Source: Pannonibacter phragmitetus DSM 14782 | GTDB taxonomy: Bacteria; Pseudomonadota; Alphaproteobacteria; Rhizobiales; Stappiaceae | Direction: 5' to 3' | Length of the DNA: 64,000 nt | Assembly (NCBI RefSeq): GCF_000382365.1 | Contig: NZ_KB908216.1 | Location: 186,675 to 250,674, forward strand | The notes under the pieces: generated by a model | The model's input: the letters and a program-made list of their open reading frames with translations, nothing else | What the model was told of the DNA's origin: nothing | Databases searched by the model: none | Position numbers and translations under genes: made by a program | Part shown: positions 26,102 to 36,890 of the stretch, piece after piece | How the letters are laid out: each line of letters opens with the position of its first letter | Numbering within the stretch: the first letter of the stretch is position 1

Positions 26102-27183
26102 TTGACCGTCTCCTGATCAATCCGGATGGCCTGGCCTTCCGTCAGCGTGTTGACGCCTGCCACGACCACGCGGTCGCCCGCCTCAAGCCCTTGCAAAACC
26201 GGAACGCGTCCGCCCTGGGCCGCCGTTTCATCCACGCTCACCTTGCGGGAAACCACCTTGCCGGCGGCCTCGTCCACCACCCAGACCGACCGCGCATCCC
26301 CTTCCGCGCGGATGGCTGATGCCGGAAGCCAGAAACGGGCTTCGGAATGGACATCGGCAAAGGCCATGATGACGGCACCCAGCCGCAAGGCTTCGGGCGG
26401 GTCCACCAATGTCAGGCGCACACGCCGGGTGCGGGTGGCCCCGTCAGCCTGCGGGCCGATTTCACGCACGATGCCTTTTGCCTGCACCCTGGGGTCCAGC
26501 TGCAGGGCCACATCAAAGACGGCCCCCGGCTTCAGCTTGCCGCTGGCGTCCTCGGGCACGTCGATCACCGCATCGCGCTCATCCGGCTTGGCCACCGTCA
26601 CCACGGTCTGCCCGTCGGTGACGACCTGACCCACTTCCGCCGAGGTGCCGGTGACAACTCCGTCGAACTCGGCCAGAAGTCGGGCATAGCCCAGCTGCTC
26701 CTGCGCCTTGTCCAGATTGGCCTTGGCCCTTGCCACCGCCGCCTCGGCAATCTTGCGGTCCTGCTCGGCCGTCTCGAACGTGGCCAGCGCACCGGACTGG
26801 CGCTCGAACAGGGTCTTCTGCCGCGCTTCGGTGGTGATGGCATTGCTCAGCTGGGCATTGGCATTGACCAGATCGGATTGGGCGCTTTTCACCGCCAGTT
26901 CCAGCGACACCGGATCGATGGTGGCGAGCACATCGCCCTTGCGGACGATGTCGGCCGTCTGCACATCGCGGGTGACGATGCGGCCGAGCACGCGGAAGCC
27001 ATAGTCCGTCTCGACACGGGCCGCGACGGTGCCGGGCAGGGTCAGACGGGTGGCAGGCGCTTCCTCCACCCGCACGGACAGCACCGGGCGCACCGGCGCA
27101 GCCTCTTCGGCCTCATGCGGCTCGCATGCGGCCAGCGAAATGCCGGCGAGCAGCAGGACTGAAAGACTGGCAGCGAGTCTCAT
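26098..27183 (-). CDS. RND efflux periplasmic adaptor (lipoprotein), second copy
   Basis: Membrane-fusion protein linking the RND pump to an outer-membrane channel. A lipoprotein signal ends in the lipobox LAAC with Cys at residue 19, so it should be anchored in the inner membrane. The 361-residue protein shows the order beta-barrel, lipoyl half (LPGTVAARVETDYGF), alpha-hairpin coiled coil (residues about 100-170), lipoyl half and barrel. It overlaps both neighbours by four bases. It is clearly different in sequence from the first adaptor, which suggests a heteromeric adaptor ring. Confidence 0.9.
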   Translation of the reverse strand: MRLAASLSVLLLAGISLAACEPHEAEEAAPVRPVLSVRVEEAPATRLTLPGTVAARVETDYGFRVLGRIVTRDVQTADIVRKGDVLATIDPVSLELAVKSAQSDLVNANAQLSNAITTEARQKTLFERQSGALATFETAEQDRKIAEAAVARAKANLDKAQEQLGYARLLAEFDGVVTGTSAEVGQVVTDGQTVVTVAKPDERDAVIDVPEDASGKLKPGAVFDVALQLDPRVQAKGIVREIGPQADGATRTRRVRLTLVDPPEALRLGAVIMAFADVHSEARFWLPASAIRAEGDARSVWVVDEAAGKVVSRKVSVDETAAQGGRVPVLQGLEAGDRVVVAGVNTLTEGQAIRIDQETVK

Positions 27184-28253
27184 TGGGCGGTCTCCTCAAA
27201 ACTGACGGTTTCGCCGGGGCTCAGGAATTTCGTGCCATTGATGACCACCAGTTCCCCCGCCGTCACGCCTGAGGCGACCGTGAAGGCACCGCTGCTATAG
27301 GCCAGCACCTCGACCGGGCGAAGCGAGACCTTGCGCTCTGCCGGGTCCATCACCCATACAGCCGTGCGCCCGCCATCCGAGGCCATGGCCGCCGCGGGAA
27401 GTTCGATCACAGGCACGGGCTGATAGCTCAAGGTGGCCGTCACCGCGCTGCCAAGGCGCAAGGAGGCGGTGTCCTCAAGCTGCATCTTCACCCGGATCGT
27501 GCCGGTGGACGGGTCGATCGCCGGGGAGATTTCGCGGATCACCGCCTTGGCCGGCATGCCCCCGCTCAGGGGCGAGACCAGCACCAGCGGTTCCAGCTTG
27601 CGGTCCAGAAAGACCGATTCATCCAGATTGAGCACCACGTCGAGCGGGCCGTCATGAGCAAGGGAGAAGACCTGCTGCGAGGCCTGCGCCACCTGCCCCA
27701 CCTCGGCGCTGCGGGCGGTGATGACCCCATCCGCATCGGCCTTCAGACTGGTCCGTTCAAGCGCCTCGCGCGCCCGGCCGGCCTGCGCCTGCGCGGCTTC
27801 CACATTGGCCTGCGCGCGCGTCAGCTGCTCCTGGGCGCTGTCCAGCGAGGCCCGCGTGGTCACTCCGCTTTCAAACAGCCGCTGCTGCCGGTCAAAGGCC
27901 TGCTGCGCCTGCGTGCGTTCGGCCATGGCGGAATTGAGCGAGGCAACCGCCACGTCCAGATCCGCCTGCTGCTCGCTCGGGTCGATCCGCGCCAGCACCT
28001 GTCCGGCGCTGACGCGGCCGCCCACATCCACCAGCCGCGCGATGATCCGGCCCGTCGTCTGAAAGGAGAGGTTCGACTGCACCCGCGCACGGATTTCCCC
28101 CGTTGCCGTCACCGTGTCCGGCACAGAGACCTCGTGCACCTTCGTCACCTGAACCAGCCGCTCAGGCTTCTGCTGTGGCTCATCCTGCGGCCCGCAGGCC
28201 GCCAGAAAGGCGGCTGCGAGCATCCAGGGAATATGTGTGGCTATCCGTCGCAT
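27180..28253 (-). CDS. RND efflux periplasmic adaptor (lipoprotein), first copy
   Basis: First gene of the pump operon. The signal ends in lipobox LAAC with Cys at residue 20. The 357-residue protein has the usual lipoyl and coiled-coil hairpin (many Gln/Ala/Glu, residues about 90-165) and a barrel domain; the lipoyl entry reads VTATGEIRARVQSNLSFQTTGRI. A TetR regulator is divergent. A TetR-type inverted repeat lies 36 bases upstream of its ATG. Confidence 0.9.
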   Translation of the reverse strand: MRRIATHIPWMLAAAFLAACGPQDEPQQKPERLVQVTKVHEVSVPDTVTATGEIRARVQSNLSFQTTGRIIARLVDVGGRVSAGQVLARIDPSEQQADLDVAVASLNSAMAERTQAQQAFDRQQRLFESGVTTRASLDSAQEQLTRAQANVEAAQAQAGRAREALERTSLKADADGVITARSAEVGQVAQASQQVFSLAHDGPLDVVLNLDESVFLDRKLEPLVLVSPLSGGMPAKAVIREISPAIDPSTGTIRVKMQLEDTASLRLGSAVTATLSYQPVPVIELPAAAMASDGGRTAVWVMDPAERKVSLRPVEVLAYSSGAFTVASGVTAGELVVINGTKFLSPGETVSFEETAQ

Positions 28254-28288
28254 GATCGCCCCTTCCTAAAAAGATGCGGCAAATTATT

Positions 28289-28310
28289 ATTGACTGACTC
28301 GAAGGTCAAT
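28289..28310 (-). promoter_or_regulatory. Candidate TetR-type operator and -35 of the RND operon
   Basis: ATTGAC (28289-28294) and GTCAAT (28305-28310) form an inverted repeat with a 10-base spacer, typical in size for TetR/AcrR sites. On the minus strand TTGACC inside the right arm could serve as a -35, with a TAATTT-like -10 after 17 bases. Repression of the pump by the divergent TetR protein fits this layout. Confidence 0.5.
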
Positions 28311-28354
28311 GAAAAAACAGCAATCAGGTAAATGCCGCTGCTCAATAAGGCAAG

Positions 28355-28428
28355 CTCATCAAGCAGTGGTTAAGCCCGTGCGGCGATTGAGCATCTTCAA
28401 GGCGCGATGCGTCAGCATCGAAAGCCTT
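28355..28428 (+). repeat. Dispersed 74-bp hairpin repeat, copy 1
   Basis: Matches 46666-46739 without gaps over 74 bp with 11 differences (85% identity); the last 33 bases differ at only one site. The 3' half can fold: GATGC, loop GTCA, GCATC, flanked by an outer AAGGC/GCCTT stem. This copy lies between the RND operon and tetR, 42 bases before the tetR start. Confidence 0.75.
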
Positions 28429-28469
28429 GATATAGATGCCGCGCCAGAACAAAAAACGGACCCGGAAGA

Positions 28470-29087
28470 ATGACACCAAAGGCCAAGCTCACCCGCGCCG
28501 AACGCAAGGCCCTGCGCCCCGCCCAGATTCTGGATGCGGCCTTTGAGGAATTTGTGACACACGGCTTCACCGCCGCCCGGGTGGAAGACATCGCCGAGCG
28601 CATCGGCGTGACCAAGGGCACGGTCTATGTCTATTTTCCCACCAAGGACGAGCTGTTCACCGCCATGCTGAATCACATTGCGGTGCCGCTGGAAGATCTG
28701 GCAGCAGAGACCCGCAGCCTCACCGGCACCTGCACGGAGCGGCTGCAGCGGCTGATCCTGCTCAGCTATGAAAAGGTGGTGGAGGACCGGCGCATGCGCG
28801 AGCTGATGCGCTTCGTCGTTTCGGAGAGCAGCCGTTTTCCGCAGGTCATCGACCTGCACCACACCCAGTTCGTCGAGCCGCTGATGGACCAGATCCAGCA
28901 CCTTCTCGACCAGGGCATCGCCTCAGGCGAATTCCGCAAGAGCCCCTCCGCCACCGCCAGCGTCATCGCCGGCCCGGTGCTGGCCATGATGATCGAACAC
29001 CTCATCTTCGCCGGCCGCCAGCCCATCGCCCTCGAAACCCACATCGCCGGGCATCTGGATCTGGTGATGGCGGGGTTGAAAGCGTAG
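28470..29087 (+). CDS. TetR/AcrR-family transcriptional regulator
   Basis: Probable repressor of the divergent RND pump operon. The 205-residue protein has an N-terminal helix-turn-helix (residues about 15-62; ILDAAFEEFVTHGF, then IAERIGVTKGTVYVYFPTKDE) and a C-terminal helical ligand domain. It starts at ATG 28470. Such regulators usually bind pump substrates and release the operator; the 28289-28310 repeat is the best candidate site. Confidence 0.9.
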   Translation: MTPKAKLTRAERKALRPAQILDAAFEEFVTHGFTAARVEDIAERIGVTKGTVYVYFPTKDELFTAMLNHIAVPLEDLAAETRSLTGTCTERLQRLILLSYEKVVEDRRMRELMRFVVSESSRFPQVIDLHHTQFVEPLMDQIQHLLDQGIASGEFRKSPSATASVIAGPVLAMMIEHLIFAGRQPIALETHIAGHLDLVMAGLKA

Positions 29088-29314
29088 AGGGCACGCCACT
29101 GCAAGCGCCGGCCTCTTTTGAGGCTGCGGCTAGGGGGAGTTTTGCGTGGGAAAGGGAATGGCGGGCCGCGAGCGATGAGGATAAACACGACCTCTACGCT
29201 TCGGCTCTCAAATGCAGCACGCTGACGCGGTTTTGAGCACTGCCGGGGACCTTGCCGGTCAACGGCAATGGCCAGATCTTTTCAAAGATCGATGCTTGCA
29301 AAAGAAGGAAAGAC

Positions 29315-29821
29315 ATGGCTGTTCCCACCACCAAGACGGAACTACTGGCGGCTATTACGACAACGTTCGAAAGGCTGATCGAGGATTTAGCGAAGGTTCA
29401 GCCCCACCGCGCACGTGAGGTCACGATGAAGGGCCATGCTGAAGGGACCACCATGAGCCCGGCGGACCTGGTCGCCTATCTGATCGGATGGAACGAACTG
29501 GTTCTGAAATGGCTGGACCGCAACGACCGCGACGAACCAGTCGATTACCCCGAAGCGGGCTTCCAATGGAACCAGCTCGGCCTGCTGGCCCGGAAGTTCT
29601 ACGCCGATTACAGCGCAATGGAATGGCACGGCCTGCTCGCCCGTCTGGAGCATGCGAAGGCAGGACTGATCGCGACGGTCACAGCCCGATCCGATGAGGA
29701 GCTCTATGGCAGCGCCTGGTACGGAAAATGGACCAAGGGCCGCATGATCCAGCTCAACACCTCGTCCGCCTATACCAATGCCCGAGCCCGGATCAGGAGC
29801 TGGCAGAAGGCGCAAGGCTGA
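29315..29821 (+). CDS. ClbS/DfsB family four-helix-bundle protein
   Basis: Small helical-bundle protein of the ClbS/DfsB (DUF1706) family. ATG at 29315 follows AAGGAA at seven bases and gives 168 residues. Family landmarks are the N-terminal TKTELLAAITTTFERL, DLVAYLIGWNELVLKWL near residues 53-69, and the C-terminal NTSSAYTNARARIRSW. ClbS itself protects against colibactin, but most family members have no known role, and no toxin-synthesis genes are nearby. It is transcribed alone. Confidence 0.8.
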   Translation: MAVPTTKTELLAAITTTFERLIEDLAKVQPHRAREVTMKGHAEGTTMSPADLVAYLIGWNELVLKWLDRNDRDEPVDYPEAGFQWNQLGLLARKFYADYSAMEWHGLLARLEHAKAGLIATVTARSDEELYGSAWYGKWTKGRMIQLNTSSAYTNARARIRSWQKAQG

Positions 29822-29936
29822 AGGTGCTGTTCCTGGCGGAGGGGCATCTGCAAGCAATAGCAGGAGGCACCGTGACTTGCAGCATTCACACAGCTATCTC
29901 ATGGAAGTTTCACCACAGCCCATAATGAGCGGTGAA

Positions 29937-30026
<90 letters not shown>

Positions 30027-30250
30027 GCGGCACACGTCAAACGTGGTCTTAAGTGGCGCGGAACATAGACAAGGGGATTGACCCTCGCAAGAGGCAATTT
30101 CGGCTTTTGCCGGTTTTTTTGCCATGCACAGCCGGGACCGGCAGAAAACCTTGAGCGGCAAGGGGTTGAGGGTGTTTCACGCTGGCCGTATGGTGGCAGG
30201 GGCGCATGCAAGAAAGACAGCAGACGCCGCTTGCCGGGGCTGCACGCGCC

Positions 30251-30269
30251 CCCGTGCAGACTGCACGGG
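30251..30269. repeat. 19-bp palindrome CCCGTGCAG-A-CTGCACGGG
   Basis: Perfect 9-bp arms around a single A. With so short a centre it looks more like a protein-binding or cruciform site than an RNA hairpin. It overlaps no gene. Confidence 0.55.
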
Positions 30270-30288
30270 ACCGGTACACGAGGCGCCG

Positions 30289-30318
30289 TCCCGGACGAAG
30301 CGCAGCGGAGATCCGGGA
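30289..30318. repeat. REP-like inverted repeat
   Basis: TCCCGGA (30289-30295) and TCCGGGA (30312-30318) enclose 16 bases rich in GCG. Short extragenic palindromes of this TCCCGGA type are widespread in rhizobial genomes; this is the only copy I saw in the window. Confidence 0.45.
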
Positions 30319-30574
30319 ACCACTCGTTCGCAGAGCGGTCAGTGGAGCTTCCGGCGGCAACCCGTTGCCAAGGCTCAGGATGATGGCACCTCTCTGCAAG
30401 CGAGCAGACCCGGGCTCGCGCTGCGCTTGGCCGGGGCGGCCCGGTGTCTCCTGGCAGCGCCGCCCCCGACAGCCGGGAGAACGGCAGGGAGATCGTCCGT
30501 GACAAAAGCTGCCGCACCATGCCTGCCCACCTTTGCCGGGGCAGGAAAAATGGCGGTTTGCGGCGGGTTGTGGA

Positions 30575-30603
30575 TTGACTTTCCTTTGTTCGCGGCGTTA
30601 TAC
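30575..30603 (+). promoter_or_regulatory. Promoter of rplU-rpmA
   Basis: TTGACT (30575-30580), a 17-bp spacer and TTATAC (30598-30603) make a strong sigma-70 promoter. Transcription from about 30610 gives a leader of roughly 210 bases before rplU, long for a ribosomal protein operon, which may hold an autoregulatory structure. Confidence 0.65.
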
Positions 30604-30818
30604 AGCCTCTGCTCAGTGAAATGGGGCCAATAGGCTCTGTGCATTGTGCTGTCTCCAGACCTCCAACCATCCAGCATTGCTGCCGGTTTTTCCGCAGGGC
30701 TGGCTGTTCCCGAAGAGAAGAAACTCCGACATGGGCCAGGCGGCCTGCGGCGTGGTTTTGACCGGCGGGAGGGGTTCCGGAGATACGGCAACAGAACGAA
30801 AAAAAGGACGTGCAAGAC

Positions 30819-31193
30819 ATGTTCGCAGTGATCAAGACCGGCGGTAAGCAGTACACCGTCGCACAGGACGACCTTCTGAAGGTCGAAAAGCTCGACGCCG
30901 AAGCTGGCGCCACCGTGACCTTTGAAGAGGTCCTGATGGTCGGCAATGGCGAAGAAACCACCGTTGGCGCGCCGCTCGTGGCTGGCGCCACCGTGACTGC
31001 GGAAGTGGTCGATCAGGCCCGCACCCGCAAGATCATCATTTTCAAGAAGCGCCGCCGTCAGAATTCCCGGCGCCGCAACGGTCACCGTCAGTCCTATACG
31101 CTGGTCAAGGTGACGGCCATCTCCACCGGCGATGCAAAGCCGGCGAAGAAGACCACCAAGAAGGCACAGGCTGAGGAAGCCGCTGGCGAGTAA
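30819..31193 (+). CDS. rplU: 50S ribosomal protein L21
   Basis: Large-subunit ribosomal protein. The start [14 protein letters not shown] is the conserved L21 N-terminus, so I used ATG at 30819 and not GTG at 30810. The L21 signature region [20 protein letters not shown] is present near residues 70-90. After about residue 103 comes a Lys/Ala/Glu-rich tail ([15 protein letters not shown]) common in alphaproteobacterial L21. The 124-residue gene is followed by rpmA after 50 bases and then obgE further on, the standard rplU-rpmA-obgE neighbourhood, here interrupted by three acetyltransferase genes. Confidence 0.97.
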   Translation: MFAVIKTGGKQYTVAQDDLLKVEKLDAEAGATVTFEEVLMVGNGEETTVGAPLVAGATVTAEVVDQARTRKIIIFKKRRRQNSRRRNGHRQSYTLVKVTAISTGDAKPAKKTTKKAQAEEAAGE

Positions 31194-31243
31194 TCGCCGC
31201 CACCTCAGCGCAACTTGAACAGCGAAAGACGAGGAGTTTCGTC

Positions 31244-31513
31244 ATGGCACACAAAAAAGCAGGCGGTTCATCCCGCAACGGCCGCGACTCCGCCGGCCGC
31301 CGCCTCGGCGTCAAGAAGTTCGGCGGCGAAGCCGTGATTCCGGGCAACATCATCGCACGTCAGCGCGGCACCACCTGGCATCCGGGCAACGGCGTCGGCA
31401 TGGGCAAGGATCACACCATTTTTGCGACCGTAGAGGGCAAAGTGGAATTCCAGGCCAAATCCAACGGCCGAACCTTCATTAACGTGCTGCCGGCAGCGGT
31501 AGCAGCGGAGTAA
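31244..31513 (+). CDS. rpmA: 50S ribosomal protein L27
   Basis: Large-subunit protein near the peptidyl-transferase centre. The 89-residue sequence [16 protein letters not shown] and [18 protein letters not shown] is unmistakable L27. It is co-transcribed with rplU and ends at the terminator at 31582-31616. No N-terminal pro-sequence is present, as is normal outside Firmicutes. Confidence 0.97.
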   Translation: MAHKKAGGSSRNGRDSAGRRLGVKKFGGEAVIPGNIIARQRGTTWHPGNGVGMGKDHTIFATVEGKVEFQAKSNGRTFINVLPAAVAAE

Positions 31514-31581
31514 AGCCGAGTGAAACCATGTTCGCCGGCGTCCTGATCGACCCGGCGGTTCTGGTGAACCGGTCAAAGTTC

Positions 31582-31618
31582 AAGGGGAGATGGGACGCCA
31601 TCTCCCCTTTTCGTTTTT
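31582..31618 (+). terminator. Rho-independent terminator of rplU-rpmA
   Basis: A perfect 12-bp stem (31582-31593 with 31598-31609, loop GACG) is followed by TTTTCGTTTTT. It lies just ahead of the first acetyltransferase gene. Confidence 0.88.
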
Positions 31619-31636
31619 CTTTGACCGGAGGAAGTT

Positions 31637-32242
31637 ATGGTTGTCGAGAGTGAAGGATACTTAGACGAAAGCAGTCTGGTTGCGGCCCGGATGCCGCTGG
31701 AAGGGGTTCGTGTCCGGCTCGATACGCCGCGCAAGGACGATCTGGCAGACATTGTATTTCTCGCCAACAACCGCAAGATTGCCTCGCATCTGGCCACCAT
31801 GCCCCATCCCTTCGCTCTGGAGGATGCGCGGGCGCTGGTGCAGAAGAGCCAGATGGCAACTCCCCATTACGCAAGTTTTGCCATCCGCCTGAAGGCCACC
31901 GGGCGCTTCATCGGACAGGCCAAGTATGCCGCCGCCGAACCGGGCGGTCCGATCCAGGTCGGCTACTGGCTGGGCGAGCCCTTCTGGGGCTGCGGCTTTG
32001 CCACCGAAGCGCTGCACCGGCTGGTCGATCACGCCTTCAGCAACGGCGACATGTATGAGCTGCAGGGCAGCTGCCGCGTCACCAATCCGGCCTCGCGCCG
32101 GGTGCTGATCAAGAGCGGCTTCCAGTACCGCGACCAGGGCATGGCCCGGTCGCTGGGGGCAGGCGGCAATGTGCCCATCGAGCGCTTCGTGCTGGAGCGC
32201 TCCGTCTGGCGCTCGCTGAAGCAATGGGGAGGCCGGTCATGA
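31637..32242 (+). CDS. GNAT family N-acetyltransferase, RimJ/RimL type (first of three)
   Basis: Acetyltransferase of the RimJ/RimL-like GNAT group, which often modify protein N-termini or antibiotics. ATG at 31637 follows GGAGG. The 201-residue protein has MPLEGVRVRLDTPRKDDLAD near residues 18-37 and the acetyl-CoA segment GYWLGEPFWGCGFATEAL near residues 111-128. It overlaps the next acetyltransferase by four bases (ATGA). Acceptor unknown. Confidence 0.85.
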   Translation: MVVESEGYLDESSLVAARMPLEGVRVRLDTPRKDDLADIVFLANNRKIASHLATMPHPFALEDARALVQKSQMATPHYASFAIRLKATGRFIGQAKYAAAEPGGPIQVGYWLGEPFWGCGFATEALHRLVDHAFSNGDMYELQGSCRVTNPASRRVLIKSGFQYRDQGMARSLGAGGNVPIERFVLERSVWRSLKQWGGRS

Positions 32243-32808
32243 GCCGCTTGCCGGAACTGCGCACCCGCCGCCTCATCCTGCGCCCCTTGCGCGGAGAGGA
32301 TTCGGAGGCCATCGTCCGCCTGTGCGGGCAGGAATTCGAGGTTGTCCGCTGGCTGACGAGCATGGCCTGGCCCTATGAAGAGGGCTCGGCCGAGGCTTTC
32401 ACCGCCCGGGCGATGACCTGTGATCCGGTGGAGGAGGCGGCCGTCTTCGCCATCACGCTGGGCGGCGTCTTCATCGGCGTCATGGCAATCGATGCACCGG
32501 GTGAGCTGGCGGAAGCGGCCGGCTGCCCGACCATCGGCTACTGGCTGGGCCGGCCCTTCCAGGGCTTCGGCTATGCCGGGGAAGCAGCGGAAGCGGCGCT
32601 CGACTGGGCCTTTGCCGCCCATGGCTGCACGGCCGTTGCCGCGCGGGTGTTCGAGGAAAATGCCGCTTCGCGGGCGCTCCTGCGCAAGCTTGGCTTCCAG
32701 CCGGAAGCCATCACCGAGCGCTATGCAAGGGCACTGGACCGCAAGGTCCGCAACATCGTCGTGCGGCTGGATGGCAAGGCCTTCCGCCAGCGCAAGGCAG
32801 CGGCCTGA
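32239..32808 (+). CDS. GNAT family N-acetyltransferase, RimJ/RimL type (second of three)
   Basis: The ATG at 32239 overlaps the stop of the preceding gene (ATGA) and has GGAGG seven bases upstream. The 189-residue protein reads LRTRRLILRPLRGEDSEAI at its start and GYWLGRPFQGFGYAGEAAEA in the acetyl-CoA region, the same subfamily as its two neighbours but clearly diverged. Its stop overlaps the start of the third gene by one base, so all three are translated together. Acceptor unknown. Confidence 0.85.
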   Translation: MSRLPELRTRRLILRPLRGEDSEAIVRLCGQEFEVVRWLTSMAWPYEEGSAEAFTARAMTCDPVEEAAVFAITLGGVFIGVMAIDAPGELAEAAGCPTIGYWLGRPFQGFGYAGEAAEAALDWAFAAHGCTAVAARVFEENAASRALLRKLGFQPEAITERYARALDRKVRNIVVRLDGKAFRQRKAAA

Positions 32809-33374
32809 TGGGCGCGGCGGAGAGCTCCGGCAAATGGCAGGGCCTGCCGCTCGCCACATCGCGGCTGACCTTGCGCCCGGCACGGGCCGCCGATGCCGCT
32901 GATATTGTCCCGCTGGCCGGGGATATCGAGGTCTCCCGCACGCTGGCGCGGATGCCGCATCCCTATACGGCAGAGCATGCGCAAGCCTGGCTGCAGGCGG
33001 CGATGGACGGGACGGATCTGACCAGCATCAATCTGGTTCTTGACCGGAATGATGCCTTCATTGGCTCGATCACGTTTCGCGAGTTGCACGCAAGCCCCCT
33101 GATCGGGTATTGGCTTGGCCGCCCCTTCTGGGGTCAGGGCCTGATGAGCGAAGCCCTGAAGGCTGCGCTTGGCTGGTTCTTTGCCGTCACAGATCATGAG
33201 GCTCTGGAGGCAGAGGTCATGACGGGCAATGCCGCGTCGCTGGCTGCGCTGCGCAGGCTGGGGTTCCGCGAGACGGGCACCGGCACCTGCGCCAGCCTTG
33301 CCACCGGCACGGCGGCGGCTTCAATCCGCACACGCCTTGAGCGCGCGCGTTTTCTGGAATCTAGTGATGCCTGA
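32808..33374 (+). CDS. GNAT family N-acetyltransferase, RimJ/RimL type (third of three)
   Basis: The start overlaps the previous stop by one base (TGATG). The 188-residue protein keeps ATSRLTLRPARAADAADIV and GYWLGRPFWGQGLMSEAL, as in the other two. The series probably arose by old tandem duplication followed by divergence. It ends 27 bases before obgE, and the trio sits between rpmA and obgE, which are normally adjacent in alphaproteobacteria. It may share obgE transcription. Confidence 0.85.
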   Translation: MGAAESSGKWQGLPLATSRLTLRPARAADAADIVPLAGDIEVSRTLARMPHPYTAEHAQAWLQAAMDGTDLTSINLVLDRNDAFIGSITFRELHASPLIGYWLGRPFWGQGLMSEALKAALGWFFAVTDHEALEAEVMTGNAASLAALRRLGFRETGTGTCASLATGTAAASIRTRLERARFLESSDA

Positions 33375-35587
<2,213 letters not shown>

Positions 35588-35597
35588 GGAAAATCCG

Positions 35598-36878
35598 ATG
35601 CAGGACAAGGTTGAAGCAAGCAGCATTACGGCACTGATGGCGGATCTGGGCAAGCGTGCCCGCGCCGCAGCCCGCAAGCTCGGCCTTGCCCCAGAGGAGC
35701 AGAAGAACCGCGCCCTGCGCGCCATGGCCTCCGCTGTGCGCGAGGCAACGCCCGCGATCCTTGCCGCCAATGCTCAGGACGTGGAAACCATGACGGCCAA
35801 CGGCCAGATTGCCTCATTCCTCGACCGCGGCACCCTGACGGCGGAGCGGATCGAGGATATCGCCCAGGCGCTCGAGGCAATTGGCGCCCTGCCCGATCCG
35901 GTCGGCCATGTCATGTCCGAATGGGAGCGGCCCAACGGGCTTAAGATCGAGCGCGTGCGCACGCCGCTCGGCGTCATCGGCGTCATTTACGAAAGCCGCC
36001 CCAACGTGACGGCGGATGCCGGCGCCCTGTGCCTGAAGGCAGGCAATGCGGTGATCCTGCGCGGCGGGTCCGACACGCTGCAGTCGAACCTTGCCATTCA
36101 CGCCGCCCTGCAGAAGGGACTGGAGGCTGCCGGCCTGCCGGGCGATGCCATCCAGCTGGTGCCGGTGGCGGACCGCGATGCCGTCGGCGAAATGCTGAAG
36201 GGCCTCGGCGGCAATCTGGACGTGATCGTGCCGCGCGGCGGCAAGAGCCTTGTCGCACGGGTGCAGAACGACGCGCGCGTGCCCGTCTTCGCGCATCTGG
36301 AAGGCATCGTGCACATCTTCCTCGACAAGGCGGCCGATCCTGCCAAGGCAACGGATGTGATCGTCAATTCCAAGCTGCGCCGCACCGGCATCTGCGGCGC
36401 GCTGGAAACGCTGCTGGTGGACCGCGCCATCGCCCGGGACCTGCTGCCCGGCATCATCGCCGCGCTGCAGGACAAGGGCTGCGAGGTGCGCGGCGACGCT
36501 GAAGTGCAGCACCTGTGCCCCGGCGTACTGCCGGCCACGGATGAGGACTGGACGACGGAGTATCTCGACAAGATCCTCTCCGTGCGCATCGTCGGCGGGC
36601 TGCATGAGGCGATCGAGCATATCGAGACCTACGGCTCGCATCACACCGACTGCATCCTGACCGAGGACGAAGAGGCGGCACGCTGCTTCTTTGCCGAGGT
36701 GGATTCGGCCATCGTGCTGCACAATGCCTCCACCCAGTTTGCCGATGGCGGCGAATTCGGCATGGGCGCGGAAATCGGCATTGCCACGGGCCGCATGCAT
36801 GCGCGCGGACCTGTGGGTGTCGAGCAGCTGACCTCCTTCAAGTACCGCGTGCACGGCAACGGCCAGCTTCGCCCGTAA
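35598..36878 (+). CDS. proA: Gamma-glutamyl phosphate reductase ProA
   Basis: Second proline enzyme; reduces gamma-glutamyl phosphate to glutamate semialdehyde with NADPH. ATG at 35598 gives 426 residues. Landmarks are [20 protein letters not shown], the NADP loop, and the catalytic cysteine in [16 protein letters not shown] near residue 265. [18 protein letters not shown] is also typical. It is coupled with proB and followed by nadD after 12 bases. Confidence 0.96.
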   Translation: MQDKVEASSITALMADLGKRARAAARKLGLAPEEQKNRALRAMASAVREATPAILAANAQDVETMTANGQIASFLDRGTLTAERIEDIAQALEAIGALPDPVGHVMSEWERPNGLKIERVRTPLGVIGVIYESRPNVTADAGALCLKAGNAVILRGGSDTLQSNLAIHAALQKGLEAAGLPGDAIQLVPVADRDAVGEMLKGLGGNLDVIVPRGGKSLVARVQNDARVPVFAHLEGIVHIFLDKAADPAKATDVIVNSKLRRTGICGALETLLVDRAIARDLLPGIIAALQDKGCEVRGDAEVQHLCPGVLPATDEDWTTEYLDKILSVRIVGGLHEAIEHIETYGSHHTDCILTEDEEAARCFFAEVDSAIVLHNASTQFADGGEFGMGAEIGIATGRMHARGPVGVEQLTSFKYRVHGNGQLRP

Positions 36879-36890
36879 CGGACCCATGAC

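Larger units (their letters stand above)
30027..30574. other. Gene-poor region between tRNA-Ser and the rplU promoter
   Basis: No reading frame here shows coding character. It holds a weak terminator-like CGGC-tttt-GCCG plus seven T (30101-30120), a 19-bp palindrome (30251-30269) and a REP-like inverted repeat (30289-30318). The 30320-30530 part is very GC-rich and unstructured to my reading. It may be decayed coding or repeat-derived sequence. Confidence 0.5.

Noticed and set aside
30124-30633. Open frames in the region before rplU
   Set aside because: Arg/Pro/Gly-rich with no ribosome binding site or motif; frames exist on both strands because of high GC.
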